Of a stretch of DNA of 13,618 bases, positions 1 to 7,325 are shown piece after piece. The DNA comes from Alphaproteobacteria bacterium (GTDB taxonomy: Bacteria > Pseudomonadota > Alphaproteobacteria > UBA6615): the NCBI GenBank assembly GCA_029243445.1, contig JAQWSA010000002.1, positions 1 to 13,618 on the forward strand, in the 5' to 3' direction. The position numbers and the translations under genes are program-made. The number at the start of each line of letters is the position of its first letter. Position 1 is the stretch's first letter. The notes beneath the pieces are model-generated. The model was not told the origin of the DNA, did not search any database, and worked only from the letters and a program-made list of their open reading frames with translations.

Positions 1-988
1 CACCAACACCATCAGCACCCATGCGACAAATCAGGGTTAAACGGCCAGCATCATTTTCTGGATTCAAAATATCTATTAATTTTATTAATTCATCCGGCTC
101 GAGTGAAGGACCACATTTTAATCCTAAAGGATTCTCCACACCTCTTAGAAATTCAACGTGAGCACTATCTAGTTGGCGAGTTCTATCACCAATCCAAAGC
201 ATATGGGCCGAACAGTCATACCATCTTCCCGTTAAACTATCCTGACGAGTAAGGGCTTGTTCATAAACTAATAGAAGTGCCTCATGGCTTGTATAGAAAT
301 CGGTCTCACGTAGTTGTGGAATAGTCTCACTAGTTAACCCACAAGCAGCCATAAAACCTAGAGTTTCATCAATTCGCGTTGCTATCTCTTCATAATACTC
401 ACCCTGTCGACTTTCTTTAACAAAGTCCAAATTCCAACGGTGAAGTTGATGTAAATCAGCAAAACCACCCTGTGCAAAGGCACGCAGCAAATTCAGAGTA
501 GAAGCGGCTTGATTATAAGCGCGCAACATTCTATCAGGGTCAGGCTCGCGACTCTCCGGTGTAAACGCCATATCATTTACGATATCACCTCTATAACTAG
601 GTAATTCTTTTCCATCAATCGTTTCAGTAGGAGCCGATCTAGGTTTAGCAAATTGACCTGCTAAACGTCCTACTTTTACAACTGGGCAGGCGGCACCAAA
701 AGTTAAGGCAACCGCCATCTGTAATAACACTTTAAAGGTATCGCGTATATTATCAGCTCTAAATTCAGCAAAGCTCTCCGCACAATCACCGCCCTGTAAT
801 AGAAAAGCTTCTCCTTGCGCAACTCTAGCTAAGTGGTCACGGAGCGTGCGTGCTTCACCGGCAAAAACTAATGGCGGAGACAAACGTAATTGATCTTCAA
901 CTGAATCTAGGTGATCTTTATTCCCATATTTAGGTACTTGACGTATTTCACTTTCTCGCCAACTGTCTAAGTTCCAAGTTACAGACAT
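1..988 (-). CDS. Class II 3-deoxy-7-phosphoheptulonate (DAHP) synthase, C-terminus cut by window edge
   Basis: First enzyme of the shikimate pathway; it condenses phosphoenolpyruvate and erythrose 4-phosphate to DAHP in the cytosol. About 329 residues are readable from the ATG; the last roughly 120-130 residues expected for the family (450-460 aa) lie outside the window. Class II (plant/mycobacterial type) signatures seen in order: [11 protein letters not shown] (residues 63-73), [17 protein letters not shown] (about 102-118), SYRGD (131-135), then [35 protein letters not shown] and RLTLICRMG near the cut. The later DPMHGNT-type motif is not in view. The start is supported by a strong Shine-Dalgarno, GGAGGT, at 996-1001, seven nt before the ATG. 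It follows gor on the same strand after 169 nt, so co-transcription is possible. The family assignment is secure; I leave the gene symbol open because class II enzymes carry inconsistent names. Confidence 0.95.
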   Translation of the reverse strand, partial: MSVTWNLDSWRESEIRQVPKYGNKDHLDSVEDQLRLSPPLVFAGEARTLRDHLARVAQGEAFLLQGGDCAESFAEFRADNIRDTFKVLLQMAVALTFGAACPVVKVGRLAGQFAKPRSAPTETIDGKELPSYRGDIVNDMAFTPESREPDPDRMLRAYNQAASTLNLLRAFAQGGFADLHQLHRWNLDFVKESRQGEYYEEIATRIDETLGFMAACGLTSETIPQLRETDFYTSHEALLLVYEQALTRQDSLTGRWYDCSAHMLWIGDRTRQLDSAHVEFLRGVENPLGLKCGPSLEPDELIKLIDILNPENDAGRLTLICRMGADGVG

Positions 989-1001
989 TTTCTTTACCTC
1001 C

Positions 1002-1024
1002 GGTGGCCGTTAAGCAGGCCAACC
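1002..1024 (-). promoter_or_regulatory. Small hairpin just upstream of the DAHP synthase ribosome binding site
   Basis: On the minus strand GGT-T-GGCC and GGCC-ACC can pair as a 7-bp GC-rich stem with one bulged base and an 8-nt loop. The stem ends directly beside the GGAGGT Shine-Dalgarno at 996-1001. It could influence translation, but there is no T-run to make it a terminator, and a stem this short may be chance. Confidence 0.25.
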
Positions 1025-1042
1025 TATTCTCAAATTTTAACT

Positions 1043-1162
1043 CTAATAGCCACTACGTAGTCCCTCGCGGGCTGCATATACCCCCGATTGCACATAAGTT
1101 CTAGTAAAAAGCAGCCAAGCAGTAACCAGTATAGTTAATAAAAACTTTGTTTTAGCTTTAAT
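1043..1162 (-). CDS. Possible 39-residue membrane or leader peptide with a non-canonical AUU start
   Basis: This frame fills most of the gor-DAHP synthase gap and is not recognised as any known family. It reads ATT AAA GCT AAA ... to TAG, 39 residues. The peptide has a basic start (IKAKTK), a 13-residue hydrophobic run ([13 protein letters not shown], residues 7-19), then a polar tail containing RTYVQ and ending GLRSGY. That layout resembles a signal or anchor segment. No ATG, GTG or TTG lies in frame before the hydrophobic run; the ATT at 1162-1160 overlaps the gor stop codon (AATTAA), which could allow translational coupling. The only GTG falls after the hydrophobic part. A 40-codon open stretch is not improbable by chance, so the evidence is the protein-like layout only. 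It could also be a regulatory leader peptide for the aromatic pathway gene downstream. Confidence 0.3.
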   Translation of the reverse strand: MKAKTKFLLTILVTAWLLFTRTYVQSGVYAAREGLRSGY

Positions 1163-2522
1163 TACTCAAACTATTAACTGGTTCACGCATAGTAACAAAC
1201 TCTTCTGCCAAAGTAGGATGTATACCTACTGTCGCATCAAAAACAGATTTTGTAGCCCCTGCTTTTAATGCTATAGCTATCCCTTGAATTATTTCGCCTG
1301 CCTCACTCCCAATCATATGAACTCCTAGCACTCGATCAGACTTTTTATCTACTATTATTTTCATCAAAACCCGTTCATCTCTTTTAGTTAGCGTATGCTT
1401 AAGTGCACGAAAATCACTTTTATAAATAATAATATTGTCATAACGTTTACGAGCCTCTTCTTCCGTAAGCCCTACAGTGCCAATTGGGGGCTGACTAAAT
1501 ACTGCTGTAGCAATATTATTATAATCAACTTTAGATGGCACATCACAAAATAAGGTTTTCGCAACTGCCATTCCTTCTGCTAATGCTACAGGAGTTAACT
1601 GAATTCTATCAATTACGTCTCCTATGGCATAGATAGATTCTACGGATGATTGAAAATAATCATCAACAATGACAGCTCCATTTTCGCGCAACTCAACGCC
1701 TACAGATTCCAAACCAAGTCCTTTAATTTTTGGAGCGCGACCGGTAGCATACATAATCAAGTCTGCCTCTAAAGTTGAGCCATCCTCACATATAGCAGCA
1801 AAACCTTCATCAAGCTTTTGTATCTTTGATATATTAGTAGATAGTTTAAAAGTTATTCCTTTCTTTTCCATTTCTGCCGCTAAATGTTCACGAACATCTT
1901 GATCAAAACCTCTCATAAATCTAGGGCCGCGATACATCAGAGTAGTATCCACCCCCAATCCGTTAAATATACCGGCAAATTCAACAGCAATATAACCACC
2001 ACCTACAATAATTATTTTATTAGGTATTTTTTCTATATAAAAAGCCTCCGTGGAAGTAATAATATGTTGTTTACCTGGTATATCTGGAACTAAAGGCCAA
2101 CCACCCGTTGCAACAAGTATATTATTTGTAGTGTATTCTTTACCACTAACTGAAACCGTATGGGCATCTATTATTGACGCGCGCCCATGAATAATTTCCA
2201 CACCAGCATTACCTAATAAATTCTCATAAATACCATTAAGACGTTTGATTTCATTGTTTTTGTTATCTAACAATGTCTGCCAATTAAACTGTTCTGCCTT
2301 AACAGACCACCCATAGGATTCTGCATCAACAAAATCTTCATGAAAATGAGAGGCATAGACGAATAACTTTTTTGGAATACAGCCCACATTAACACACGTT
2401 CCTCCCATAAACATATCTTCAGCAATTGCCACTCTAGCTCCATAATTGGCAGAGAAACGAGCAGCTCTCACTCCACCAGAGCCGGCTCCAATAACAAAAA
2501 GATCGTAATCATAATCGGACAT
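1158..2522 (-). CDS. gor: Glutathione-disulfide reductase
   Basis: FAD-dependent cytosolic enzyme that uses NADPH to reduce glutathione disulfide, keeping the thiol pool reduced. Numbering from the chosen start (454 aa): FAD-binding [11 protein letters not shown] (about 12-22), redox-active [14 protein letters not shown] with Cys43 and Cys48, the NADPH-domain fingerprint GGGYIAVEF (174-182), a following [10 protein letters not shown] (197-206) whose arginines fit the 2'-phosphate of NADPH, ATGRAP, the second FAD motif YAIGDV, and the catalytic C-terminal HPTLAEEF (from residue 435). Length is normal. Three in-frame ATGs lie at 2537, 2528 and 2522. The GAGG at 2532-2535 sits inside the longer version and is nine nt before the ATG at 2522, so I prefer 2522, giving [12 protein letters not shown]. 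The glutathione reductase call is preferred over dihydrolipoamide dehydrogenase because of the NADPH-type arginines. Confidence 0.96.
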   Translation of the reverse strand: MSDYDYDLFVIGAGSGGVRAARFSANYGARVAIAEDMFMGGTCVNVGCIPKKLFVYASHFHEDFVDAESYGWSVKAEQFNWQTLLDNKNNEIKRLNGIYENLLGNAGVEIIHGRASIIDAHTVSVSGKEYTTNNILVATGGWPLVPDIPGKQHIITSTEAFYIEKIPNKIIIVGGGYIAVEFAGIFNGLGVDTTLMYRGPRFMRGFDQDVREHLAAEMEKKGITFKLSTNISKIQKLDEGFAAICEDGSTLEADLIMYATGRAPKIKGLGLESVGVELRENGAVIVDDYFQSSVESIYAIGDVIDRIQLTPVALAEGMAVAKTLFCDVPSKVDYNNIATAVFSQPPIGTVGLTEEEARKRYDNIIIYKSDFRALKHTLTKRDERVLMKIIVDKKSDRVLGVHMIGSEAGEIIQGIAIALKAGATKSVFDATVGIHPTLAEEFVTMREPVNSLSN

Positions 2523-2720
2523 AGTCATGCGCCTCATTTATTTTGAAAAACTAAAGCTTATAATTTGATTACTTAGCCTCTGAGCTTCATATGTCAAACA
2601 CTCAACTTTTATTATTTATATTTTTTAACCTAAAAGTTATTAAACATACTAAGATTCATATTAAAACCCACGCTATCTAAACATTTTTATTATTAGCACT
2701 TAGTTAGGATAATTTGTCAG

Positions 2721-3533
2721 TTGACCGAAATACTTATTATTTATCTCCTAACAGGAATGCTAGCGGGATTTGTTTCTGGCCTGTTTGGGGTCGGCGGGGC
2801 ATTTACAATGGCACCAGCTCTTATAATTACATTGACGCTTCAGGGAATTCATAGTTCCCACATTATGCACCTTACCATTGGAACATCATTAGCCGTGATG
2901 ACCATAACATCAGCATATATATCTATATTACGTTATCGGGCTGGAGATCTGCATCTCAAGTTGATGATGCGTTTTACGCCTTTCATTATAGCCGGAGCTT
3001 TAGGAGGCTCACTGATTGGAGATGCTCTACCTGGACTTGTCTTAAAATATGTTTTCATAGGATTTCTTATACTCAGTATTATTCATGGCCTAGCTAAAAA
3101 ATCTTCTAAAAATAAATTACAAATCGGTAATATAGCTTTAATGAAAGGTTTTTGGCTTTGGGTATATGGTACTACCGCCGGCATAACTGGTTCACTACTA
3201 GGCCCTGGCCCAGCAATTGTAATCGCCCCCTTTCTAAGGAATGCTAATTTTCCTATGCACCAAATTGCCGCCATATCCTCATCATTAGCAGGTATGATAG
3301 GGCTTGCAGCAACTCTTGGTTATGTTTATGGAGGTTTCGACGAATCTGGTCTACCGGATCTGTCCTTAGGTTACTTGTATCTGCCCGCTTTTACTGGATT
3401 GATAACAGGCGCACTAATAGGCTCTCCGATTGGTGTAAGTACGTCTCATAAGATTAAAGATGGACTGTTACACAGATTTTTTATTTGCTATCTTACTTTT
3501 ATTTTATTAGTGATGTTGATCCAAGGTCACTGA
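2721..3533 (+). CDS. TauE/SafE-family membrane permease (putative sulfite/organosulfur or anion exporter)
   Basis: Integral inner-membrane protein of 270 residues with about eight predicted membrane segments. It has the two pseudo-repeated glycine-rich motifs of the TauE/SafE (DUF81) family: [14 protein letters not shown] (15-28) in the first half and [12 protein letters not shown] (154-165) in the second. A loop with KKSSKNK (126-132) separates the halves. Family members export sulfite, sulfoacetate or other small anions; the substrate here cannot be read from sequence. The start is taken as TTG at 2721, preceded by AGGA at 2706-2709; the first in-frame ATG (codon 13) would cut into the first helix. 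The gene diverges from gor and converges on rmlA, overlapping its 3' end by 7 bp. Linkage to gor could hint at a thiol or sulfur role, but that is inference. Confidence 0.88.
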   Translation: MTEILIIYLLTGMLAGFVSGLFGVGGAFTMAPALIITLTLQGIHSSHIMHLTIGTSLAVMTITSAYISILRYRAGDLHLKLMMRFTPFIIAGALGGSLIGDALPGLVLKYVFIGFLILSIIHGLAKKSSKNKLQIGNIALMKGFWLWVYGTTAGITGSLLGPGPAIVIAPFLRNANFPMHQIAAISSSLAGMIGLAATLGYVYGGFDESGLPDLSLGYLYLPAFTGLITGALIGSPIGVSTSHKIKDGLLHRFFICYLTFILLVMLIQGH

Positions 3534-4390
3534 AGAAGGCGCATTAAATAAGAGCCATACTCATTCTGTGGTATGGCTTCCGCCAGTGATTGTAACTCTT
3601 CAGCATTTATAAAACCTTTACGAAAAGCAATCTCTTCGGGACAAGAAATTTTTAATCCTTGGCGCCTCTCTATTGTTTGAACAAATTGAGCAGAATCCAT
3701 CAAACTATCTTGGGTACCAGCATCAAACCAAGCAACGTCGCGGCTTAGTGTGTGAACAACCAGTTCACCTTTTTCCATATATTCTCGGTTTACATCGGTA
3801 ATTTCTAGTTCACCACGTGCTGAAGGTTTAATTGATTCAGCTATTTCTATAACTCGATTGTCATAGAAATAAAGCCCTGTTACAGCTAAGTTTGACCTTG
3901 GACTTACAGGTTTTTCTTCTATATTTATTGCCCGTCCATTATCATCGACCTCTATAACGCCATATCTTTCAGGATCACTAACTGGGTAGCCAAATACGAC
4001 TGCACCATTAATAAGCTTTGATGCCTCAACTAATTGATTTTCAAGTCCATGACCATAAAAAATGTTGTCACCAAGAACTAAGGCACAATTACCATCGCCA
4101 ATAAAGTTTTTACCTATAATAAATGCTTGTGCAAGTCCTTCTGGCTTTGGTTGCACTTCATAGGAAATATTAATACCCCATTTAGTACCACTGCCTAATA
4201 ATCGTTTGAATACAAAAGCATCTTCAGGTGTAGTTATTAGTAAAATATCACGTATACCTGCGCTCATTAAAATTGCTAAGGGATAGTATATTAGTGGTTT
4301 ATCATAAACTGGCAGTAGTTGTTTACTCACCGCATGAGTTAACGGATAAAGTCTTGAACCTGCACCCCCTGCGAGTATTATACCCTTCAT
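3527..4390 (-). CDS. rmlA: Glucose-1-phosphate thymidylyltransferase (dTDP-glucose pyrophosphorylase)
   Basis: Cytosolic enzyme joining glucose 1-phosphate and dTTP to give dTDP-glucose, the first step to dTDP-L-rhamnose. It is 287 residues, the usual length of the short RmlA form. Seen: nucleotide-binding [11 protein letters not shown] (8-18), [16 protein letters not shown] (23-38), [11 protein letters not shown] (80-90), [10 protein letters not shown] (106-115), EEKP (158-161), TGLYFYD (171-177), ELEITDVN (194-201) and [10 protein letters not shown] (221-230). It is the last gene of the rmlB-rmlD-rmlA run, starting two nt after the rmlD stop. A weak AAGG lies 11 nt before its ATG, so it is probably translated by coupling. 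Its stop codon overlaps the end of the convergent TauE/SafE gene. Confidence 0.96.
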   Translation of the reverse strand: MKGIILAGGAGSRLYPLTHAVSKQLLPVYDKPLIYYPLAILMSAGIRDILLITTPEDAFVFKRLLGSGTKWGINISYEVQPKPEGLAQAFIIGKNFIGDGNCALVLGDNIFYGHGLENQLVEASKLINGAVVFGYPVSDPERYGVIEVDDNGRAINIEEKPVSPRSNLAVTGLYFYDNRVIEIAESIKPSARGELEITDVNREYMEKGELVVHTLSRDVAWFDAGTQDSLMDSAQFVQTIERRQGLKISCPEEIAFRKGFINAEELQSLAEAIPQNEYGSYLMRLLQ

Positions 4391-4392
4391 GT

Positions 4393-5307
4393 CTAATTTT
4401 GCCTTCTTTCTGGGCTATCAATTGCAACTAGTTCTTTAAGAACTTGTGATAAATTAAAAATAAAGGGCTTTTGCTGGATTCCATATACCTGCTTTATATG
4501 CAAACAACTGAGAACCGAATTTTGCGGTCGTCTTGCTGCAGTTGGATATTGATTAGTCGTAATAGGAATAATTTTAGGAACAGAGCGTCCATTTAATTTA
4601 CTTACAACATTAAATATTTCACAAGCAAACGCATACCAAGTCATTTTGGTATCACCACAATAATGGTATGTTCCCCATTTATCTTTTTTATCATTATTAA
4701 TAACCTGACATGCCATTTCTATAATAACTTGCGCAATTTCATGGGCCGATGTTGGACAACCATACTGATCATCAACAACACTTATCTCTTCACGCTCATT
4801 ACCCAGCCTTAGAACTGTTTTAACAAAGTTTTTTCCTGTAGAACTATATACCCAAGAAGTTCTTAAAATAATATGTTCCTTTAAAACTTCACGAAGAGCA
4901 ACCTCACCAGCATTTTTGCTAGCACCATATACGCCCAAAGGATTCACTAAATCGTCTTCAATAAACCCTGTATTTTTAGTTCCATCAAAAACATAGTCTG
5001 TTGAAATATGTATTAGTGGTACGCCGGCTTTACGACATGCTTCACCGACATTATAAGTACCTTCTTCATTAATTTTATAAGCATAATCTCTTTTGTTTTC
5101 CGCTGTATCAACTTCCGTAAAGGCCGCAGCATTTATAACCAATGAACATCTAGAGTTCTGAATAATGTTAGAGATATCATTTCTTTTTGTTATGTCAGCC
5201 ACGGCATGTGATAGACCTATTATTGTAAAATCCTCAGGGCAAATAAACCTGACCAGTTCATTTCCCACTTGACCAGAACAACCTAAAACTAGAATTTTTT
5301 CTATCAT
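4393..5307 (-). CDS. rmlD: dTDP-4-dehydrorhamnose reductase
   Basis: Last step of dTDP-L-rhamnose synthesis: NAD(P)H-dependent reduction of the 4-keto group of dTDP-4-dehydrorhamnose. The protein has 304 residues and an SDR extended fold: cofactor-binding [12 protein letters not shown] (8-19), [12 protein letters not shown] (59-70), STDYVFDGT (102-110) and the catalytic YGASK (127-131), followed by RTSWVY (149-154). The C-terminal half carries [11 protein letters not shown], typical for the substrate-binding region. It starts 18 nt after rmlB, with TTTAGG 11 nt before the ATG. Its substrate is normally made by the RmlC epimerase, for which no gene is present in this window, and no epimerase domain is fused to this protein. 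Confidence 0.95.
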   Translation of the reverse strand: MIEKILVLGCSGQVGNELVRFICPEDFTIIGLSHAVADITKRNDISNIIQNSRCSLVINAAAFTEVDTAENKRDYAYKINEEGTYNVGEACRKAGVPLIHISTDYVFDGTKNTGFIEDDLVNPLGVYGASKNAGEVALREVLKEHIILRTSWVYSSTGKNFVKTVLRLGNEREEISVVDDQYGCPTSAHEIAQVIIEMACQVINNDKKDKWGTYHYCGDTKMTWYAFACEIFNVVSKLNGRSVPKIIPITTNQYPTAARRPQNSVLSCLHIKQVYGIQQKPFIFNLSQVLKELVAIDSPERRQN

Positions 5308-5319
5308 AAATAAATTAGC

Positions 5320-5339
5320 CTAAAGTCAATTTACTTTAG
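5320..5339 (-). repeat. 7-bp perfect inverted repeat at the rmlB/rmlD junction
   Basis: CTAAAGT and ACTTTAG face each other across a 6-nt loop, spanning the rmlB stop codon (5326-5328). On the transcript the second arm carries the UUUAG that begins the weak rmlD Shine-Dalgarno (UUUAGG). A ribosome finishing rmlB would open this stem, so it could couple rmlD translation to rmlB. It is AT-rich and short; the role is inference. Confidence 0.3.
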
Positions 5340-6396
5340 TTTTAGGACCAAGACCAAGACGCCCACCATCATAGGTGCCTTCTTGAACTAACTGCCACCA
5401 CTTCTTATTTTCAATGAACCAACTGACAGTTTTTCTTAATCCTGTTTGAAAGCTTTCTTGAGCCAACCAATCAGTTTGGCCACAAATTTTAGTGGAATCA
5501 ATTGCATATCTAAAATCATGGCCTGGTCTGTCTTTTACGAAAGTAATTAGCTCTCTTCTAGAACGGTTTTTTGGATCGGGTAAGATATCATCGAGGATAT
5601 CACAAATCATACTTACAACCGTTAAATTACTCATTTCGGCTCCTCCGCCTACATTATAAGTTTCTCCTATATTACCTTGATTAATAATTGACCAAATAGC
5701 TCGTGCATGGTCTTCAACAAAAAGCCAGTCACGTATATTCTCTCCCTTGCCATAAATTGGTAGTGGTTTCCATAAAATTCCATTGATAATCATTAATGGA
5801 ATAAGTTTTTCTGGAAATTGATAAATTCCATAATTATTGGAACAATTACTAATAGTTACTGGCAAGCCATAAGTTGTATTCCAAGCTCTTACGAAATGAT
5901 CAGAAGACGCCTTGCTGGCAGAGTATGGAGAATTTGGATTGTATGAAGAATTTTCAGTAAATGCTCCATAGGCATCAAGAGAACCATATACCTCATCAGT
6001 AGATACGTGATGAAATTTAAATTTTTCTCGTGAATTAGATTCAAGACTTCGCCAATACAAAAGTGCAACTTCCAATAATCTACAAGTACCTAGAACATTT
6101 GTTTCAACAAATGCCGCTGGGTTATCTATAGAACGATCAACATGGGACTCTGCTGCAAGATGGATAACTGTATCTGGAGAATGTTTGGCAAATACAGCAC
6201 CAAGAGATATTCCATCACAGATGTTTACTTTTTCAAATTTATACCGGCTGTCAGTTTCTACAACATCTAGTGCACCAGGGACTGCAGCATAAGTTAATGC
6301 GTCTACATTAACGACAGAAGCATTGGTTTCACTAATAAGAAATCTAATAAGTGCCGAGCCAATAAACCCTGATCCACCGGTAACAAGAATTTTCAT
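5326..6396 (-). CDS. rmlB: dTDP-glucose 4,6-dehydratase
   Basis: NAD-dependent cytosolic enzyme converting dTDP-glucose to dTDP-4-keto-6-deoxyglucose, the second step to dTDP-L-rhamnose and other 6-deoxysugars. The protein has 356 residues, as expected. Seen: GGSGFIGSALIR (7-18), HLAAESHVDRSID (79-91), STDEVYGSL (132-140) with the catalytic Asp-Glu pair, PYSASKASSDH (157-167) with the Tyr/Lys of the SDR active site, NCSNNYG (184-190), QFPEKLIPLM (193-202), IRDWLFVEDH (221-230) and YNVGGG (247-252). The residue after NNYG is Ile (191) where Pro is common, a minor oddity. It is the first gene of the rml run; GAGA lies six nt before the ATG. dTDP-4-keto-6-deoxyglucose also feeds other sugars, so rhamnose as the end product rests on rmlD. 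Confidence 0.96.
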   Translation of the reverse strand: MKILVTGGSGFIGSALIRFLISETNASVVNVDALTYAAVPGALDVVETDSRYKFEKVNICDGISLGAVFAKHSPDTVIHLAAESHVDRSIDNPAAFVETNVLGTCRLLEVALLYWRSLESNSREKFKFHHVSTDEVYGSLDAYGAFTENSSYNPNSPYSASKASSDHFVRAWNTTYGLPVTISNCSNNYGIYQFPEKLIPLMIINGILWKPLPIYGKGENIRDWLFVEDHARAIWSIINQGNIGETYNVGGGAEMSNLTVVSMICDILDDILPDPKNRSRRELITFVKDRPGHDFRYAIDSTKICGQTDWLAQESFQTGLRKTVSWFIENKKWWQLVQEGTYDGGRLGLGPKTKVN

Positions 6397-6452
6397 ATAT
6401 TTCTCTTTATTTCATATATCTCAAGGAAATTAATAATTAGTGTAATAAGGAA

Positions 6453-6484
6453 GAGTTTCTATATCTCACACTTTGTGAAAACTC
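6453..6484. repeat. Nested inverted repeat containing the palindrome TCACA-CTT-TGTGA
   Basis: Inner arms TCACA (6466-6470) and TGTGA (6474-6478) flank a 3-nt centre. Outer arms GAGTTT (6453-6458) and AAACTC (6479-6484) continue the stem, with a 7-nt bulge on the left. It lies about 70-90 nt upstream of the rmlB start and could be an operator for a dimeric regulator or an RNA hairpin in the rml leader. No regulator gene is nearby to support a name. Confidence 0.35.
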
Positions 6485-6649
6485 CATCATTAATAAGTAA
6501 AGTCCTATATCCCTCAATTCTAATACTTTTTTAATACATAAAGCTTAATTTTCAACGTAAAACTGTTTAAAAGCTCACCAAATCATAAAAAAACATTAGT
6601 TAAAATTACTCTGGGCAGCTAGCTACTGAAGATTTATATTGAATTTATG

Positions 6650-6678
6650 CTAATTATATTAGAATAAGGTCTAATTAT
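6650..6678. repeat. Direct repeat CTAATTAT x2 with 21-bp period; third copy inverted at 6433-6440
   Basis: Identical 8-mers at 6650-6657 and 6671-6678 are spaced exactly 21 bp, about two helical turns. The same 8-mer is on the minus strand at 6433-6440, 37 nt before rmlB. This is the geometry of regulator sites on one DNA face, but the motif is almost all A/T in an AT-rich gap, so chance is a real alternative. Confidence 0.2.
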
Positions 6679-6710
6679 CGAAAGTTATGCAATTAAACTA
6701 TAAAAATTTA

Positions 6711-6745
6711 ACCTAGTGGGCTGGTTTTTACCCATTTGCCTAGGT
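6711..6745 (+). repeat. Bulged hairpin upstream of the GlcG/HbpS-family gene
   Basis: Outer arms ACCTAG (6711-6716) and CTAGGT (6740-6745) and inner arms TGGG (6717-6720) and CCCA (6731-6734) form a continuous 10-bp stem, with TTTGC bulged on the 3' side and a 10-nt loop. It ends 47 nt before the ATG at 6793. No T-run follows, so it is not a Rho-independent terminator; it may be a leader structure or operator. Confidence 0.35.
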
Positions 6746-6792
6746 ACGTTTGAAATCTTTATCAAAAGCAATAATATCGGGATAATTAAAAT

Positions 6793-7221
6793 ATGGCTAA
6801 AGTCACACTTGAACAGGCAAACACAATCATATCGGCTGGGCAATTAAAAGGCCGCGAGATGGGTATTGGTCCACTAACGATAGTTGTTCTCGACGATGGT
6901 GGACATCTTGTTTCAATGCAACGCGAGGATAAAAGTGGAATATTACGTTTCGAAATTGCTTTTGGAAAGGCATGGGGAGGACTTGCTATCGGGAGATCAT
7001 CTCGTGCTAATGAAACGGATATATTAACTCGTGAACATTTTGGAGTAGCACTTGCTGCAGCATCAAATGGTCGTATAATTCCAGTTGCAGGCGGGGTGTT
7101 GATCTTGGATAAAGATAGTAATGTTATCGGAGCAGTTGGAGTTACAGGAGACTCATCAGATAATGACGAATCATGTGCTGTTGCGGGTATTGAAGCTGCG
7201 GGACTAATAGCAAAAGTATAA
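6793..7221 (+). CDS. GlcG/HbpS-family (DUF336) putative heme-binding protein
   Basis: A 142-residue protein of the GlcG/HbpS family, also called DUF336. Family features seen: the N-terminal helix VTLEQANTIISAG (4-16), the strand VVLDDGGHLVSMQRED (31-46), the helical AFGKAW (56-61), GRIIPVAGGVLI (93-104) and the Gly-rich end GAVGVTGDSSDNDE (113-126). There is no signal peptide, so it is probably cytoplasmic. HbpS of Streptomyces binds heme and acts with a redox sensor, and glcG is linked to glycolate use; neither partner is present here. Residues for heme binding cannot be assigned with confidence. The Shine-Dalgarno is weak (GGGAT about 10 nt before the ATG). It is transcribed divergently from rmlB and lies 178 nt before wzm on the same strand, an unexplained neighbour in a glycan locus. 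Confidence 0.85.
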   Translation: MAKVTLEQANTIISAGQLKGREMGIGPLTIVVLDDGGHLVSMQREDKSGILRFEIAFGKAWGGLAIGRSSRANETDILTREHFGVALAAASNGRIIPVAGGVLILDKDSNVIGAVGVTGDSSDNDESCAVAGIEAAGLIAKV

Positions 7222-7309
7222 TTCATAGTATTTAAACAATAAATGAATAACTATTAATCCAAAATTTTGAATTATGTATTACTGCCCATTTGTAGATCTC
7301 ATGGTAGTC

Positions 7310-7315
7310 TATAAT
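7310..7315 (+). promoter_or_regulatory. Candidate -10 element for the wzm-wzt-GT operon
   Basis: A perfect TATAAT lies 85 nt before the wzm ATG. A 17-bp spacer puts the -35 at about 7287-7292 (CATTTG), a poor match, so an extra factor would be needed for strong use. Transcription from here would start near 7321-7323, just before the left arm of the 13-bp inverted repeat at 7326, so the message would begin with that hairpin. Confidence 0.35.
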
Positions 7316-7325
7316 CTGAGTTAAG

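Larger units (their letters stand above)
6397..6792. other. 396-bp AT-rich divergent intergenic region between rmlB and the GlcG/HbpS-family gene
   Basis: No coding frame with family support was found on either strand. It should hold the promoters for the rml operon (minus) and the GlcG/HbpS-family gene (plus). No promoter pair with both good -35 and -10 hexamers was found. It does hold two bulged hairpins (6453-6484, 6711-6745) and three copies of CTAATTAT, annotated separately. A 9-codon frame (ATG 6687 to TAG 6716) runs into the second hairpin but has no clear Shine-Dalgarno. Confidence 0.6.

Noticed and set aside
2557..2597. Perfect TTGACA (minus strand, 2592-2597) as a gor promoter -35
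   Set aside because: At 16-18 bp spacing there is no acceptable -10; the nearby TATAAG (2557-2562) is 29 nt away, too far for one promoter.
6740..6799. Minus-strand stretch reading ...DIIAFDKDFKRT-stop, resembling the end of a PIN-domain toxin
   Set aside because: The frame is closed by a stop only 17 codons upstream, so at most it is a remnant; the similarity is too short to support a pseudogene call.
6786..7226. 146-codon open frame on the minus strand opposite the GlcG/HbpS-family gene
   Set aside because: The plus-strand frame matches the DUF336 family throughout; the antisense frame is Pro/Ser-rich with no family motif and arises from the codon bias of the real gene.
7281..7308. Imperfect stem ACT..CCAT / ATGG.AGT upstream of the TATAAT
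   Set aside because: Interrupted 7-bp pairing with a 2x1 internal loop in AT-rich DNA; likely chance, and it lies before the probable transcript start.
7274..7324. 16-codon frame (ATG 7274 to TAA 7324) just before the 13-bp repeat
   Set aside because: No Shine-Dalgarno and no regulatory codon run; it would also lie upstream of the transcript start implied by the TATAAT at 7310.
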